A stretch of DNA of 64,000 nt from Pelagadaptatus aseana (GCA_040365065.1 BAABNI010000001.1:186001-250000), one strand, 5' to 3'. Shown: positions 34,444 through 43,476, counted from the stretch's first letter. The notes: generated by a model from the sequence alone, not told the origin. Program-made: numbers and translations.

Positions 34444-36738
34444 TTAGCGATTCTCTAACCGGTTCAAGTCGAATACACCGTAATCCAGCCCCCGATAGTG
34501 ATCGGCGGCGGTGTGCAGCAAATCACTGAACCGCCAGAAATCGGGGTGGGTTCTGCGAACCCCGTACTGATCCCTCAACTTGCGGTAATCCCGTTCATTG
34601 CGCACCTGTGACAACGCCTCAGTGAAACGCACAATGTCGGCTCGCGGGACATACCACAGGGCCCCCGGGTAATCGCCAATAAAGCCCGGCACCAGAGTGG
34701 CGCTGTCCTCTTCGGACAGATGACGGTCGTCCTCAAAAAACATCACCGCAATATTGGAATGGGCGTTGTTACGCAACAGACTGTAAGCCTCTGGCGAAGA
34801 TTGCACCCGGGTAAAATCCTGATCATCGGCCACCAGTATCACCGAGACCTGCGGCAGTAATTGAATCGCGGTATTGGGCAACTCATTAAGAGCCTCGATG
34901 GGGTGCCTTACCTTATTGCGAAAACTAAAGCGGTGACTGAGGGCATCATCCACACGACCTTTCAATAGGGTCATCAACTCACTGAAGGGTTGATCGGTTT
35001 GATAGTTGATCGATACTGGAAGGTCCAGATAGTAATGAGCCTGGCCAATCAGACGATCAAACCCCCTGGGCGTATCGCGGTACCAGTGCCGGAACAGTTC
35101 ACGCTGGGTCTCTGCCGGAAACAGTGACAGCAGTGCAAACTCGGCCTCATAGCGCAGGTAATCCATATACACCCGGGTATTGAACTGATGACCAACGTTA
35201 CCAAACACATCGTAGCCGGCCACCAACAGGTAGTGGATTCGCTCCAGCATGGCGTAATCAATCAGCCAAGCGGTTTTGGGCACATTGCCGATCAACCCCT
35301 TCTCAACGGTAGCGCTATCGAAATGGCGAAACACCGTCAGCGCCGCGTTGGGGTTACTGCCATCGCCATCCCAGACGATCTCCGGGCCTATGGCACCGCC
35401 ATCCTCCAGCACCGCTTTGACCCACGACTGCTTGGCAGCCACATAGGTTTTCTGGGAGTTGATGTATTTCAGCCAGTTGGTCAGGGTCAGGGCATTACTG
35501 CCGCTCTCGGCCGGCAATCGCAGGTTATCGGTTTGCTGCGCCAGCAGAGATTCAAACTCACCACGAACATTGGCGTCAGGGTCTACAAAAAACACCCAGA
35601 AGTGATCATTGACGACATTCAGTGCGGTCTGGCCTCGGCATACCGGCCCCTTGATAAAGCCCATGATCGTGAACTGACCGTTCATGATCAGGAACCGGTA
35701 CTTGCTGTCCAGGGGAATCTGGGCAAAGGTTTTAAACGGATTGGAACCCGTGGCCACATCGTAGCCCGGCAGGGCGGTAACCGGATAGGGCAGATCAAAC
35801 AGCAATTGTCTGACCGCCTGATACTGGCTTTTGCCCAGCGCTAATGGCATATGGGTTTTGGCCACCACCGTCTGCGGATCGCGCCACAATCGATAATAGA
35901 CCCGCTCTACCCCGGGATCATCGTAGGGACGGCGCGTGGCAATCATCTGTATCGGCTGCCCCGGCGGCGTGGATGAGCGCACCAACTTGAAGAATGTGTC
36001 AGAACCGGCCTCTGGAAAGTGCAGCGAGCCCAAAAACCAGTGTTCATAAACATAACGGGCGGCCAACTGTGCCTGCAGGCTGTCGCCATTGAGCAGCGAT
36101 TCCCACTGTTGGATTTGCGCCGCCTGCTCTTCATCAACAACATAGGATGGCGTGTCATCGGGTGCGCCCTGCTCGATCCAGTCAAGTAACACCGTCTGCT
36201 CAGAGGCATTCAAACCGGGCAAGGCATAGGGCATCCCCGCCAGCGGGTTTCGGGCAGCGTAATCCTTGAATTCAGCGGGTTTCGGACACTCACTGTCGCG
36301 GTTTAGCGACAGATCAAAGGCGTCACTGAGAATATCAGCCCGAGGCAATGGATTCTGCTGCTTTAACTGCAGCACCTGATGCATAAGACTGGAGTCGAGC
36401 TGCACCGCGCCACTGACCGGATCCGGCTCACCGAGTACGGAAGAAAAGCCCCGTTTACGCCACTGCGCCTCTGAGTGGGCATCGATAAACAAACGCTGCG
36501 GATCAATCGCCAGAGGACGAGCGCCGGAATAGACCTTCTGCTTGGAAGTCCCCCGGTGAATGCCCTCCAGAGACGTGTATTTAAGCTGACAGGGCGCGTC
36601 GTAGCAGGCATGGCAAACCACGCAGCGCTTCTCCAGCAAGGGTTTCACCTCATGGGTGAAACTTACGTCTGCACTGGCAGCAAAAACCGGTAGCAAAAGG
36701 CCACAGGCCATTACCAACAAACGAGCCAAATTACTCAT
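34444..36738 (-). CDS. cti: Fatty acid cis/trans isomerase (Cti)
   Basis: Cti is a periplasmic haem enzyme that turns cis-unsaturated membrane fatty acids into trans, a rapid response to solvents and heat. 764 residues, the normal size. A signal peptide (about 1-23) is followed by the haem c motif CVVCH (39-43), with RGTSKQKVYSG after it. The remainder matches the Cti domain without obvious gaps, with YDDPGVERVYYRLWRDPQTV in the middle. The gene is alone between two converging terminators. It fits with the two membrane desaturase/hydroxylase genes in the window as lipid-tailoring functions. Confidence 0.93.
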   Translation of the reverse strand: MSNLARLLVMACGLLLPVFAASADVSFTHEVKPLLEKRCVVCHACYDAPCQLKYTSLEGIHRGTSKQKVYSGARPLAIDPQRLFIDAHSEAQWRKRGFSSVLGEPDPVSGAVQLDSSLMHQVLQLKQQNPLPRADILSDAFDLSLNRDSECPKPAEFKDYAARNPLAGMPYALPGLNASEQTVLLDWIEQGAPDDTPSYVVDEEQAAQIQQWESLLNGDSLQAQLAARYVYEHWFLGSLHFPEAGSDTFFKLVRSSTPPGQPIQMIATRRPYDDPGVERVYYRLWRDPQTVVAKTHMPLALGKSQYQAVRQLLFDLPYPVTALPGYDVATGSNPFKTFAQIPLDSKYRFLIMNGQFTIMGFIKGPVCRGQTALNVVNDHFWVFFVDPDANVRGEFESLLAQQTDNLRLPAESGSNALTLTNWLKYINSQKTYVAAKQSWVKAVLEDGGAIGPEIVWDGDGSNPNAALTVFRHFDSATVEKGLIGNVPKTAWLIDYAMLERIHYLLVAGYDVFGNVGHQFNTRVYMDYLRYEAEFALLSLFPAETQRELFRHWYRDTPRGFDRLIGQAHYYLDLPVSINYQTDQPFSELMTLLKGRVDDALSHRFSFRNKVRHPIEALNELPNTAIQLLPQVSVILVADDQDFTRVQSSPEAYSLLRNNAHSNIAVMFFEDDRHLSEEDSATLVPGFIGDYPGALWYVPRADIVRFTEALSQVRNERDYRKLRDQYGVRRTHPDFWRFSDLLHTAADHYRGLDYGVFDLNRLENR

Positions 36739-36874
36739 GACAAGGGCGCCCAATCTGCACAATCAATGGATTAACTATGGCCGATTGCAGCCCCTGACGC
36801 CAAACGATTTCGGGCAATGGCGCCAATCTCATCACCAGGCGACAGAGCCGCGCCGTGACGAACAGCCGTGATCA

Positions 36875-37471
36875 TCAGAGCAGGGTCGCAACCCCTTTGC
36901 CAAACAGCTCAACCGCCTGCTGGCCGCCGCTGGACTGCAAGAATTCATTGGTAATACGGATGTACTCGGGAATCATGGCCGGGTTCAACCCCAACTGCTG
37001 GAATTGCGCCGCGACGGTCGTCGCGCTGCTGACCGCATCACCGGGCAAACCGGCCATATTCATCAAGCCACTGGTCAAACCCTGACTCGCCGCCGGGGCC
37101 ACTTCGGGGGCTGCAGCCAGCAACCCGGACATATCCGGCACCGCGTCACTCAACACGGAAAAGTCAGAAGCACCCAGCGTGCCCTGAGCCAATTGAAACA
37201 GCGATCCCAAACCACCACTGGCCTGCTCCGGGCTGACCCCCAGACCACCGGTAATGGCCGGCAGTAATTCCAGAGCGGTGGATGCCATATCCCCAGTTGT
37301 GGCGTTTTCGGCCGCGTCCACTGCCTCGTCACTGGTAGTCAGCACGTCACTGGCAACGGCCGTTGCTTTGCTGGCGGTATCCAGCAAGCCCGCAGCTGAA
37401 TCGAAAAAACCGGCAGACGCCGGAGCAGAAGAGATAACCAGCAGCGCGGTAAACAGAGCCGTTTTTTTCAT
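36875..37471 (-). CDS. DUF2780-like secreted protein
   Basis: A 198-residue protein with a signal peptide (about 1-20, ending PASAGFF). The rest is low-complexity, rich in Ala, Gly and Leu. It contains GGLGVSPEQASGGLGSLFQL, typical of DUF2780-type proteins with a short repeated helix pattern, and ends with IPEYIRITNEFLQSSGGQQA. These proteins are widespread in gammaproteobacteria with no known role. The ATG at 37471 is preferred because the signal peptide starts there. It stands alone between cti and a STAS-like gene. Confidence 0.75.
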   Translation of the reverse strand: MKKTALFTALLVISSAPASAGFFDSAAGLLDTASKATAVASDVLTTSDEAVDAAENATTGDMASTALELLPAITGGLGVSPEQASGGLGSLFQLAQGTLGASDFSVLSDAVPDMSGLLAAAPEVAPAASQGLTSGLMNMAGLPGDAVSSATTVAAQFQQLGLNPAMIPEYIRITNEFLQSSGGQQAVELFGKGVATLL

Positions 37472-37730
37472 GGTGCACACATCCTTGGGGTGTTATTTGA
37501 GTATCTGGACAATAAAGAAGGACGGAATAATAGAAGCAGCAGCACCGGCCCTCAAGGATTTTTATTGTTGTTGCAACAATCTACCCTGCCGCAGCCGGCG
37601 AGAATTCTGGCTTATCACAAGATGGCGCAAAATTCGCCGAAACTTATTCCCTAAAAGTAGAACCCGACATTTTTTCCTGTCCTAAGATTGGTAGGCGCTT
37701 CTGATTTCCAACCCGCTTCTGGAGAGGCCC

Positions 37731-38093
37731 ATGCTCGACTACGAACTGTTAAAAGATGAAGGCATTATCCGCATCCAACCGGAGAGCCCCCTGCTGGCAA
37801 GAGATTTTGCCGAGATCAACGAACTGGTGAATCGCTTTACCAGCCGCCACGGACACCTCAAGGGGCTGCTGATCAGCACCGAGGACGAGCCCGGCTGGGA
37901 AGAGTTCTCCGAGGGTGTCAATCACCTCAACTTCAGCGATGACAGCCTGCGCATTGCCGCGGTTTCCGATGCGGCCATCAACCAGCAACTGCAATCCATC
38001 GCCAGCCACTTCAGTGGCGCCGAGGTAAAACGCTTTTCAAGCAAGCAAGCTCATCAGGCCTTATCCTGGGTGGATCACGACACCCTGCAATAG
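37731..38093 (+). CDS. SpoIIAA-like (STAS-related) protein
   Basis: A 120-residue cytoplasmic protein of the SpoIIAA-like family. The alternating strand/helix pattern includes IIRIQPESPLLARDFAEIN, LKGLLISTEDEPGWEEF and RIAAVSDAAINQQL. Similar small proteins are thought to bind lipids or act as anti-anti-sigma-like modules, but none is proven here. A ribosome site (GGAGAGG) lies just upstream of the start. It is followed by an inverted repeat at 38116-38153. Confidence 0.8.
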   Translation: MLDYELLKDEGIIRIQPESPLLARDFAEINELVNRFTSRHGHLKGLLISTEDEPGWEEFSEGVNHLNFSDDSLRIAAVSDAAINQQLQSIASHFSGAEVKRFSSKQAHQALSWVDHDTLQ

Positions 38094-38115
38094 CAATGAC
38101 CAAGAACTTAAAAAC

Positions 38116-38153
38116 AGTCTCACAGCCCGCATTTGCGGGCAACTTGCGAGACT
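38116..38153. repeat. Nested inverted repeat after the SpoIIAA-like gene
   Basis: AGTCTC (38116-38121) pairs with GAGACT (38148-38153), enclosing a second perfect stem GCCCGCA/TGCGGGC (38125-38131 with 38134-38140). No T-run follows. It could be a factor-dependent terminator, an mRNA-stabilising hairpin, or a small protein-binding palindrome. Confidence 0.6.
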
Positions 38154-38310
38154 TTGCATTGATTTTCCGAAATTAGTCTTGAAATTCACTTAACAGATCC
38201 TTACAGTAGGCTCCGTGAGTTTGGGTGTGCAGCACGTTGTCGCACCCCACACAGCTAAGGACAGCCTCACCGCCACTATAAAAAATTCATAAAAATACGG
38301 CTCTGAGACT

Positions 38311-38643
38311 ATGCTACAGATCAATGACAACCACGTTCTTGGTGGACGTGAAATAACCTTACCAACCCACAAGCGCGATCAGTACAGGCACATCAACAAC
38401 CTGCAAACCGATCTGGATCTGGTATTACTGGAAATGCTCGATATTGAAGAGGGCAGCCCACAGAAGCGCTTTACCCTGGCCACGGTCAATTACCGCCTGA
38501 CCGATCAGGAGGCCGTCACCCCCATATTCGACTGCCTGAACAGCCTGAACGCCTACATTGCCGAGAATATGCACGACATCATTCAGAATTATCTGTTTGG
38601 CTTTGTCGAAGAGGATATGGAGCTGAGCAAAGTTTTAGCTTAA
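38311..38643 (+). CDS. Hypothetical protein, 110 residues
   Basis: I do not recognise this protein. It is acidic (e.g. LDLVLLEMLDIEEG, FVEEDMELSKVLA), without signal peptide or membrane segment, and has a Q/H/N-rich start. Its frame is intact, uses host-like codons, and ends 32 bases before a terminator, so it is likely real. The 217 bases upstream hold the nested inverted repeat at 38116-38153 and nothing else recognised. Confidence 0.6.
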   Translation: MLQINDNHVLGGREITLPTHKRDQYRHINNLQTDLDLVLLEMLDIEEGSPQKRFTLATVNYRLTDQEAVTPIFDCLNSLNAYIAENMHDIIQNYLFGFVEEDMELSKVLA

Positions 38644-38674
38644 AACGGCACACCAGTCCGCTCGCAAACAATCA

Positions 38675-38712
38675 CAACGGGGCCATGTTGAAAGACGTGG
38701 CCCCGTTGTTTT
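38675..38712. terminator. Bidirectional terminator between two convergent genes
   Basis: A perfect 11-bp stem (CAACGGGGCCA/TGGCCCCGTTG; 38675-38685 with 38698-38708) and a short T-run at 38709-38712. It separates the 110-residue unknown from the convergent thioesterase gene. Confidence 0.85.
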
Positions 38713-38713
38713 A

Positions 38714-39151
38714 TCAGCCAGCCAGAACCGAGAAGTAGGTGGCGTTGACAACCGCCAGCAGATTACCGTCCTTGTCTTTCAGCTCGGTAACACGCTCAAT
38801 TTTCATCTTGCCCTTGGCTTTGGTGGTGTCATAAATTTCCTGCCACTCATCATCACTCAGGCGCGCATCCACATAGACATCGCTCATGGCCGGCGCCATG
38901 TAACGGATGGTCATCTCACCCACCAGCGGGTACATGGGCTCAGTGCCAACGCGATTGAAAAACAGAAAGCCAAAAGGAAACTCAGCCAGAGAAAACAGGG
39001 CGCCGGCATAAGCCGCCTTGAAGTGGTTGCTGTTGCCTTCCAGAGGCATGCGCACATACACGCGTGAAGGACTGTCCTCAATCACTTCCAGGCCCATATT
39101 GGCCAGAGTGGGAACCATATCCAGTTTGTCTTGAGTGTTAGGCGCGGCCAT
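38714..39151 (-). CDS. Hotdog-fold thioesterase-like protein (YiiD_C/DUF4442 type)
   Basis: A 145-residue hotdog-fold protein. The pattern SNHFKAAYAGALFSLAEFPFG is the typical central helix with an Asn/Ala active-site context, preceded by VYVRMPLEG and followed by MTIRYMAPAMSD. Members of the YiiD_C/DUF4442 group are predicted acyl-CoA thioesterases. The native substrate is unknown. It is monocistronic, with its own terminator, and stands next to a DUF2750 gene. Confidence 0.78.
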   Translation of the reverse strand: MAAPNTQDKLDMVPTLANMGLEVIEDSPSRVYVRMPLEGNSNHFKAAYAGALFSLAEFPFGFLFFNRVGTEPMYPLVGEMTIRYMAPAMSDVYVDARLSDDEWQEIYDTTKAKGKMKIERVTELKDKDGNLLAVVNATYFSVLAG

Positions 39152-39258
39152 ACGTTGTCTCCGGTTGAAATTGCAGTTCGATCACCAAGGATACTGCCCC
39201 GGCTGAAACGACGTTAATCCGCAGACGACTTTAGAACTAGCAAAAAATCACAGAGGGC

Positions 39259-39642
39259 TTATTTGAGCTCCGCCTCGATCTCTGACAACAGATCCAGCGG
39301 TTCCACTTCCTGCCCTTCCATATCGGCATCCCAGTTGATGCCCACCAGAAACACATCGTCGTGCATCCCCGGCAGCCACTCGTCGAGCAGCTCTTCGAGG
39401 GACACCGCCACCGGCTTGTAAACGGACCATTCATCCACACAGTGAACCTGAGCAAACTCCGGCTGCGACCAGAACGGCATCACATCCGTCTCAGAGTGTT
39501 TTTCAGACGGGCAAAGCGCCCAACCATCGGGTCCCTCAAGCCCCCAGACGCAACCAGTGGCTATGGCCTCGACAATAAAGCGATCAAAATTTTCTTCTTC
39601 GCTTTTCGACAGGGGTTCAGACGACAGAACGCTTTTGCTCAT
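39259..39642 (-). CDS. DUF2750 domain-containing protein
   Basis: 127 residues from the ATG at 39642. A DUF2750 fold is indicated by EENFDRFIVEAIATGCVWGL, DGWALCPSEKH and VMPFWSQPEFAQVHC, with the characteristic WSVYKPVAVSLEELLDEWLP near the C terminus. The domain resembles immunity-type or SUKH-like small proteins and has no proven role. It lies 13 bases downstream of the MBL hydrolase gene, so they form an operon. Confidence 0.82.
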   Translation of the reverse strand: MSKSVLSSEPLSKSEEENFDRFIVEAIATGCVWGLEGPDGWALCPSEKHSETDVMPFWSQPEFAQVHCVDEWSVYKPVAVSLEELLDEWLPGMHDDVFLVGINWDADMEGQEVEPLDLLSEIEAELK

Positions 39643-39655
39643 GGACTCTCTCCGA

Positions 39656-40303
39656 TCAACCGTAATTTTTATCCGCGACAAACGGGTTGCTGACCCGCTC
39701 CTGACCAAAGGTGGACATGGGGCCATGGCCCGGGATAAAGCGAACCTCGTCGCCCAGTGGCCACAGTTTCTGACGGATCGCATTCACCAGAGTATCGTAG
39801 TCGCCCTTGGGAAAATCGGTGCGACCAATGGAGCCCTGAAACAGCACATCACCCACCAGCGCCAACTGACTGTCGCGGTGAAACAGCACCACATGCCCCG
39901 GGGTGTGACCCGGGCAGTGCAGCACTTCCAGAGTCTGGTTGCCAACGGTCACCCGGTCATCCTGATGCAACCAGCGATCCGGCGTAAAGACATTGGCATC
40001 AAACTGAACCCCCATCATCTGCGCCTGCTGCGGCAGCATATCAATCCAGAATTGATCTTCTTCGTGGGGCCCCTCGATAGGGACACCGTACTTGGCGGCC
40101 AGCTCAGCCACACCGCCGGCGTGATCCAGATGGGCATGAGTCACCAGAATTTTTTCCAGTTCGACGCCGTTCTGGGCAATCGCCTGCTCGATGCGATCGA
40201 GATCTCCGCCCGGATCAACCACCGCCGCCTTGTTGGTTTCTTCACACCACAGCAAGGTACAATTTTGCATGTAGGCGGTTACCGGAATCACCTGGAATTT
40301 CAT
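39656..40303 (-). CDS. MBL-fold metallo-hydrolase (YcbL/glyoxalase II-like)
   Basis: A 215-residue metallo-beta-lactamase-fold hydrolase. Metal ligands are visible in THAHLDHAGG, the His of HCPGHTPGHV, the Asp of GDVLFQGSIGRTDFPKGD, and the His of IPGHGPMSTFG. This is the compact YcbL-type glyoxalase II, which lacks the C-terminal domain of GloB. It can hydrolyse S-lactoylglutathione or related thioesters. It is divergent from the SDR gene and shares an operon with DUF2750. Confidence 0.9.
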   Translation of the reverse strand: MKFQVIPVTAYMQNCTLLWCEETNKAAVVDPGGDLDRIEQAIAQNGVELEKILVTHAHLDHAGGVAELAAKYGVPIEGPHEEDQFWIDMLPQQAQMMGVQFDANVFTPDRWLHQDDRVTVGNQTLEVLHCPGHTPGHVVLFHRDSQLALVGDVLFQGSIGRTDFPKGDYDTLVNAIRQKLWPLGDEVRFIPGHGPMSTFGQERVSNPFVADKNYG

Positions 40304-40469
40304 AGTCGCTCCACTTGGTTACAGCTCTGTCATCAATCGAGGCGCAGGATAGCACAGCCTAAAAAAAACAGCCCTATCGACAAGCAAGCTGCGCCATTTG
40401 GCCAACCGTCCTCGCCTGAAAATAACTACAATAACCCTCAATCAACAAATCCAACCAAAGGAGACTGTC

Positions 40470-41246
40470 ATGGACATTCAAGGCAAAACCGCCATCATCA
40501 CCGGTGGCGCTTCCGGCCTCGGTCAGGCCACCGCCAAAGCACTGGTAGACAAGGGCGCCAATGTGGTGCTGTTTGATCTGAACGAGGAAGCCAGCATTGC
40601 CACCTGCAACGATCTGGGCAATGACAACGCCATCTACGCTCTGGTGGATGTGACCAGTGAAGAGTCGGTGGAGAACGGCATCAGCAAAGCCAAGGCCGCC
40701 TTTGGTGAACTGCACATTGTGGTGAACTGTGCCGGTATCGGCCCACCGTCGAAAGTGATTGATCGCGAAGGCAACCCATTGCCTCTGGACAAGTTCAAGA
40801 AGATCGTCGACATCAATCTGTTCGGCACCTTTAATGTCCTGCGTCTGGCGGCGGCTGAAATGGCCAAAAACGAGCCAGTAAATGCTGATGGCGGCCGCGG
40901 CGTTATCATTAATGTCGCCTCTGTTGCAGCCTTTGACGGCCAAATTGCCCAACCTGCTTACGCCGCCTCCAAGGCCGGCATCCATGGCATGACCCTGCCG
41001 ATCGCTCGCGAACTGGCTCGCTACGGCATTCGCGTCAACACCATTGCGCCGGGCCTGTTTATGACCCCGCTGGCCGCCTCACTGCCTGAAGCCGCGGTTG
41101 AAGCTCTGGGTGCTGCGGTGGAGTTTCCCAAGCGTCTGGGCGACCCAAGCGAGTTTGCTCACCTGGCGATTACCATGGCCGAGAACGATTACTTCAATGG
41201 CGAAACAGTGCGCCTCGACGGCTCCATTCGCATGGCCGCCAAGTAA
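40470..41246 (+). CDS. SDR oxidoreductase, 3-hydroxyacyl-CoA dehydrogenase-like (HSD10 type)
   Basis: A 258-residue short-chain dehydrogenase. The cofactor motif TGGASGLG, an Asp in VLFDLNEEA that favours NAD, NCAGIG and the catalytic Tyr-Lys in YAASKAGIHGMTLP are present. The overall pattern, with ANVVLFDL and ENGISKAKAAFGELHIVVN, matches the 17-beta-HSD10 / 2-methyl-3-hydroxybutyryl-CoA dehydrogenase branch of acyl-CoA breakdown. A clear ribosome site (AGGAG) precedes the ATG at 40470. It is monocistronic and faces the cyclase gene convergently. Confidence 0.9.
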   Translation: MDIQGKTAIITGGASGLGQATAKALVDKGANVVLFDLNEEASIATCNDLGNDNAIYALVDVTSEESVENGISKAKAAFGELHIVVNCAGIGPPSKVIDREGNPLPLDKFKKIVDINLFGTFNVLRLAAAEMAKNEPVNADGGRGVIINVASVAAFDGQIAQPAYAASKAGIHGMTLPIARELARYGIRVNTIAPGLFMTPLAASLPEAAVEALGAAVEFPKRLGDPSEFAHLAITMAENDYFNGETVRLDGSIRMAAK

Positions 41247-41303
41247 GCGTCAGGTTCAATCCTTCCCGCTCAGGCACGCTCTCGCTGAGCGGGAATGGCA
41301 CGG

Positions 41304-42155
41304 TTAATCGTCCAGGTCCTGCAGCACGTCCTGCAACTGTTGTTTCAGTTTTGCCTTCGCCTCTGGCGTTAAATCCTGTTGCCTGATTTTCAATTCAAAC
41401 CCCGGCTCGATCACATCAACACCTGCGTGCTCTTCCCCGGCATCCAGCACCCGATACAACTGCACCGCAGCGGCAAGCCCCTTGGGTTTGAATTTTTGGG
41501 TCGGCACGGCTGCAAATTTGTCACGCACCAATAAATACGTATCTTCGGAAATACAGACACTGCCGGGTTCGGCACAGGATTCTATCCGACTGGCTAGATT
41601 CACCGCCGAGCCAACAATGGTGTAATCCAGACGATTTTCGGCACCAAAGTTACCCACCGTGCAATAGCCCGTGTGTATACCGACCCGAATAAAGAAAGGT
41701 TTGGAGAAACCGGAGGATCGCCACTCCTGTTGCAGTTCACACACGCGCTTCTGCATGGCCATGGCCATCTCAATGCACAGCACCGCATCCTGCTCTACGC
41801 CGCGGGATTTGGGATCGCCAAAGAAAATCATAATGGCATCGCCAATGTACTTATCCACGGTGGCACCGTATTCCAGCGCAATCTGGGTCATTTCACTGAG
41901 GTAGTGGTTGAGCAATTGAGTCAGGTCTTCAGACTCCATCTGATCGGAGGCGTCGGTAAAACCAACGATATCGGTAAAGCAGATGGTCAGCTTTTTTCGC
42001 GAAGACGTCAGGGTGACATCCCGCTCACCGGAAAAAATGGATTCATAAACCTGTGGCGACAGATACTTGGCCAGCTTGTTGGACAACCCCTGCAACATCT
42101 CGGAGCGCTGCCTTTCCTGCGATAATTTTAATTTGTTGGCACTCTCGTTTTTCAA
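41304..42155 (-). CDS. Adenylate cyclase catalytic part, cut off by an in-frame stop
   Basis: 283 residues if started at the TTG that follows the stop codon of the upstream part. A short coiled coil (about 1-30) precedes a class III cyclase domain. Metal-binding Asp residues lie in CFTDIVGFT and IGDAIMIFFGD; Lys in ATVDKYIGD and Asp in LDYTIVGSAVNLASR mark ATP rather than GTP as substrate. The same frame continues upstream through one TAA (42156-42158) into a HAMP sensor protein, so this was probably one 570-residue enzyme. It may still be made by reinitiation or readthrough. The gene is convergent with the SDR gene. Confidence 0.85.
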   Translation of the reverse strand: MKNESANKLKLSQERQRSEMLQGLSNKLAKYLSPQVYESIFSGERDVTLTSSRKKLTICFTDIVGFTDASDQMESEDLTQLLNHYLSEMTQIALEYGATVDKYIGDAIMIFFGDPKSRGVEQDAVLCIEMAMAMQKRVCELQQEWRSSGFSKPFFIRVGIHTGYCTVGNFGAENRLDYTIVGSAVNLASRIESCAEPGSVCISEDTYLLVRDKFAAVPTQKFKPKGLAAAVQLYRVLDAGEEHAGVDVIEPGFELKIRQQDLTPEAKAKLKQQLQDVLQDLDD

Positions 42156-43028
42156 TTATTCGATCATGCCCTGCATGCCTTCAATCATGGTATTGAAAGC
42201 ACCGGCAAGGCGACCGACCTCATCCGCGCGCTTCAAATCCACCCGCTTGCTGTAGTCCTGAGTCTCACTGATGCTGTGGGCGGTTTCCGACAACATCAAA
42301 ATCGGCGAGGCGATATAGCTCGCCAACAGATAAGCCACCACAGCGATAACGATAACGCCGATGATGAGTGCCACCAACAAGGTTTGCGCAAAGCTCTCCA
42401 GCACGGCAAAAGCCGAGCGCTTTTCCTGAGACAGGATCAAGCGAAAATCCTGGCGCTTATCCAGCAGCTGATTCACCGAAATGGTGTCGGCATTTTCAGG
42501 AACGATTTCATCGGCCGCCAACAACCGGTAAGTCAGCTCCTCAGCCGCCGGCAGAAACCGCTCCAGGGTAGTAATCTGATAGTTGACCACCAGCGCCCCG
42601 ATAGGCTGCTCACTCAAGGCCGACTTTATAGGCACCTCAATTGCCGCGGGCTCCTGCATGGCGGTACCGACTCGGGAAATCTCACTGGAGGCGATAATCG
42701 TCGCTGTGGCATCCACCACATCAATATCACCATGCAACTGCAGATCTTCTTTTTTGGCCCGAATCAGGGAGGTGATGCGTCGATCCAGATCGCCGGTAAA
42801 GATGTCGTTCATGATGTCGAGCGACGCCAGAAAGTTCATCTCATCGCGCAGCGCAATAATGCGCATATCCAACTGCCGCGCCATAACCGCCAACTGATAG
42901 TGCAGATTGTCGCGAATCCGGCTTTCGGCATCGCCACGATAGACATTGCCTGCCACCACCATGGTAATGACATAGGGGGTCAGACTTAACAGAACCACCA
43001 GCAGGATGGTTTTGACTCTAAAACTCAT
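42156..43028 (-). CDS. Membrane sensor with HAMP domain, N-terminal part of a split adenylate cyclase
   Basis: 290 residues. A first membrane segment (about 7-25) is followed by a periplasmic sensor region of about 180 residues, a second membrane segment (about 218-240), and a HAMP domain (about 241-290, ...RVDLKRADEVGRLAGAFNTM). It ends at TAA directly before the cyclase catalytic part, in the same frame. It is therefore best read as the sensor half of a HAMP-linked adenylate cyclase. It overlaps the lipoprotein gene upstream by 11 bases, so they are cotranscribed and may work together. Confidence 0.83.
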   Translation of the reverse strand: MSFRVKTILLVVLLSLTPYVITMVVAGNVYRGDAESRIRDNLHYQLAVMARQLDMRIIALRDEMNFLASLDIMNDIFTGDLDRRITSLIRAKKEDLQLHGDIDVVDATATIIASSEISRVGTAMQEPAAIEVPIKSALSEQPIGALVVNYQITTLERFLPAAEELTYRLLAADEIVPENADTISVNQLLDKRQDFRLILSQEKRSAFAVLESFAQTLLVALIIGVIVIAVVAYLLASYIASPILMLSETAHSISETQDYSKRVDLKRADEVGRLAGAFNTMIEGMQGMIE

Positions 43029-43476
43029 GCAGCACTTTTAACTCTTCGGTCACCATAGCCTTGGGAATATAGCCCAAGGCACCGTCAACACGGATAACAA
43101 ATTGTCTGACCGCCTCAAATGACGCCTGGGTTGAGGGGGGCGACAGGTCCTGAAAATCACGGGTAATCCAATACCGGTTCAGGTCTTCGCGCGACATGTT
43201 CAGCACTTTGGACTCAAACCGGACCCGCACAGGAGGGTCCCCCAGAATATTGACCGGCACCAGACCCACCCCCGCCATCTCCTGAGTTTTACGCAAAAAG
43301 ATATCTTTAACCGCAGCGGCCTCCAACGGCTCCAGCGGCGAATCTTTGGCCGCAACCACAGCGTACTGACTGACCCAGCCATCCAGAGGGGTGTCAACGA
43401 TCAGACGATTGAACGGGAGACTGGGGCTACAGGCCGATAATGACAGGGCGGCCAACAGGCCAATAACAAAGCGCAT
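43018..43476 (-). CDS. Substrate-binding-protein-like lipoprotein upstream of the cyclase
   Basis: 152 residues from the ATG at 43476. A lipobox (LAALSLSAC) marks it as a lipoprotein. The rest, with DIFLRKTQEM, RFESKVLNMSREDLNRYW and GALGYIPKAM, resembles the small phosphate-type periplasmic binding fold that often accompanies membrane sensors. It starts the unit lipoprotein-HAMP-cyclase and likely feeds a ligand signal to the sensor. A longer frame upstream adds only non-conserved sequence. The divergent avtA starts 240 bases away. Confidence 0.8.
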   Translation of the reverse strand: MRFVIGLLAALSLSACSPSLPFNRLIVDTPLDGWVSQYAVVAAKDSPLEPLEAAAVKDIFLRKTQEMAGVGLVPVNILGDPPVRVRFESKVLNMSREDLNRYWITRDFQDLSPPSTQASFEAVRQFVIRVDGALGYIPKAMVTEELKVLHEF

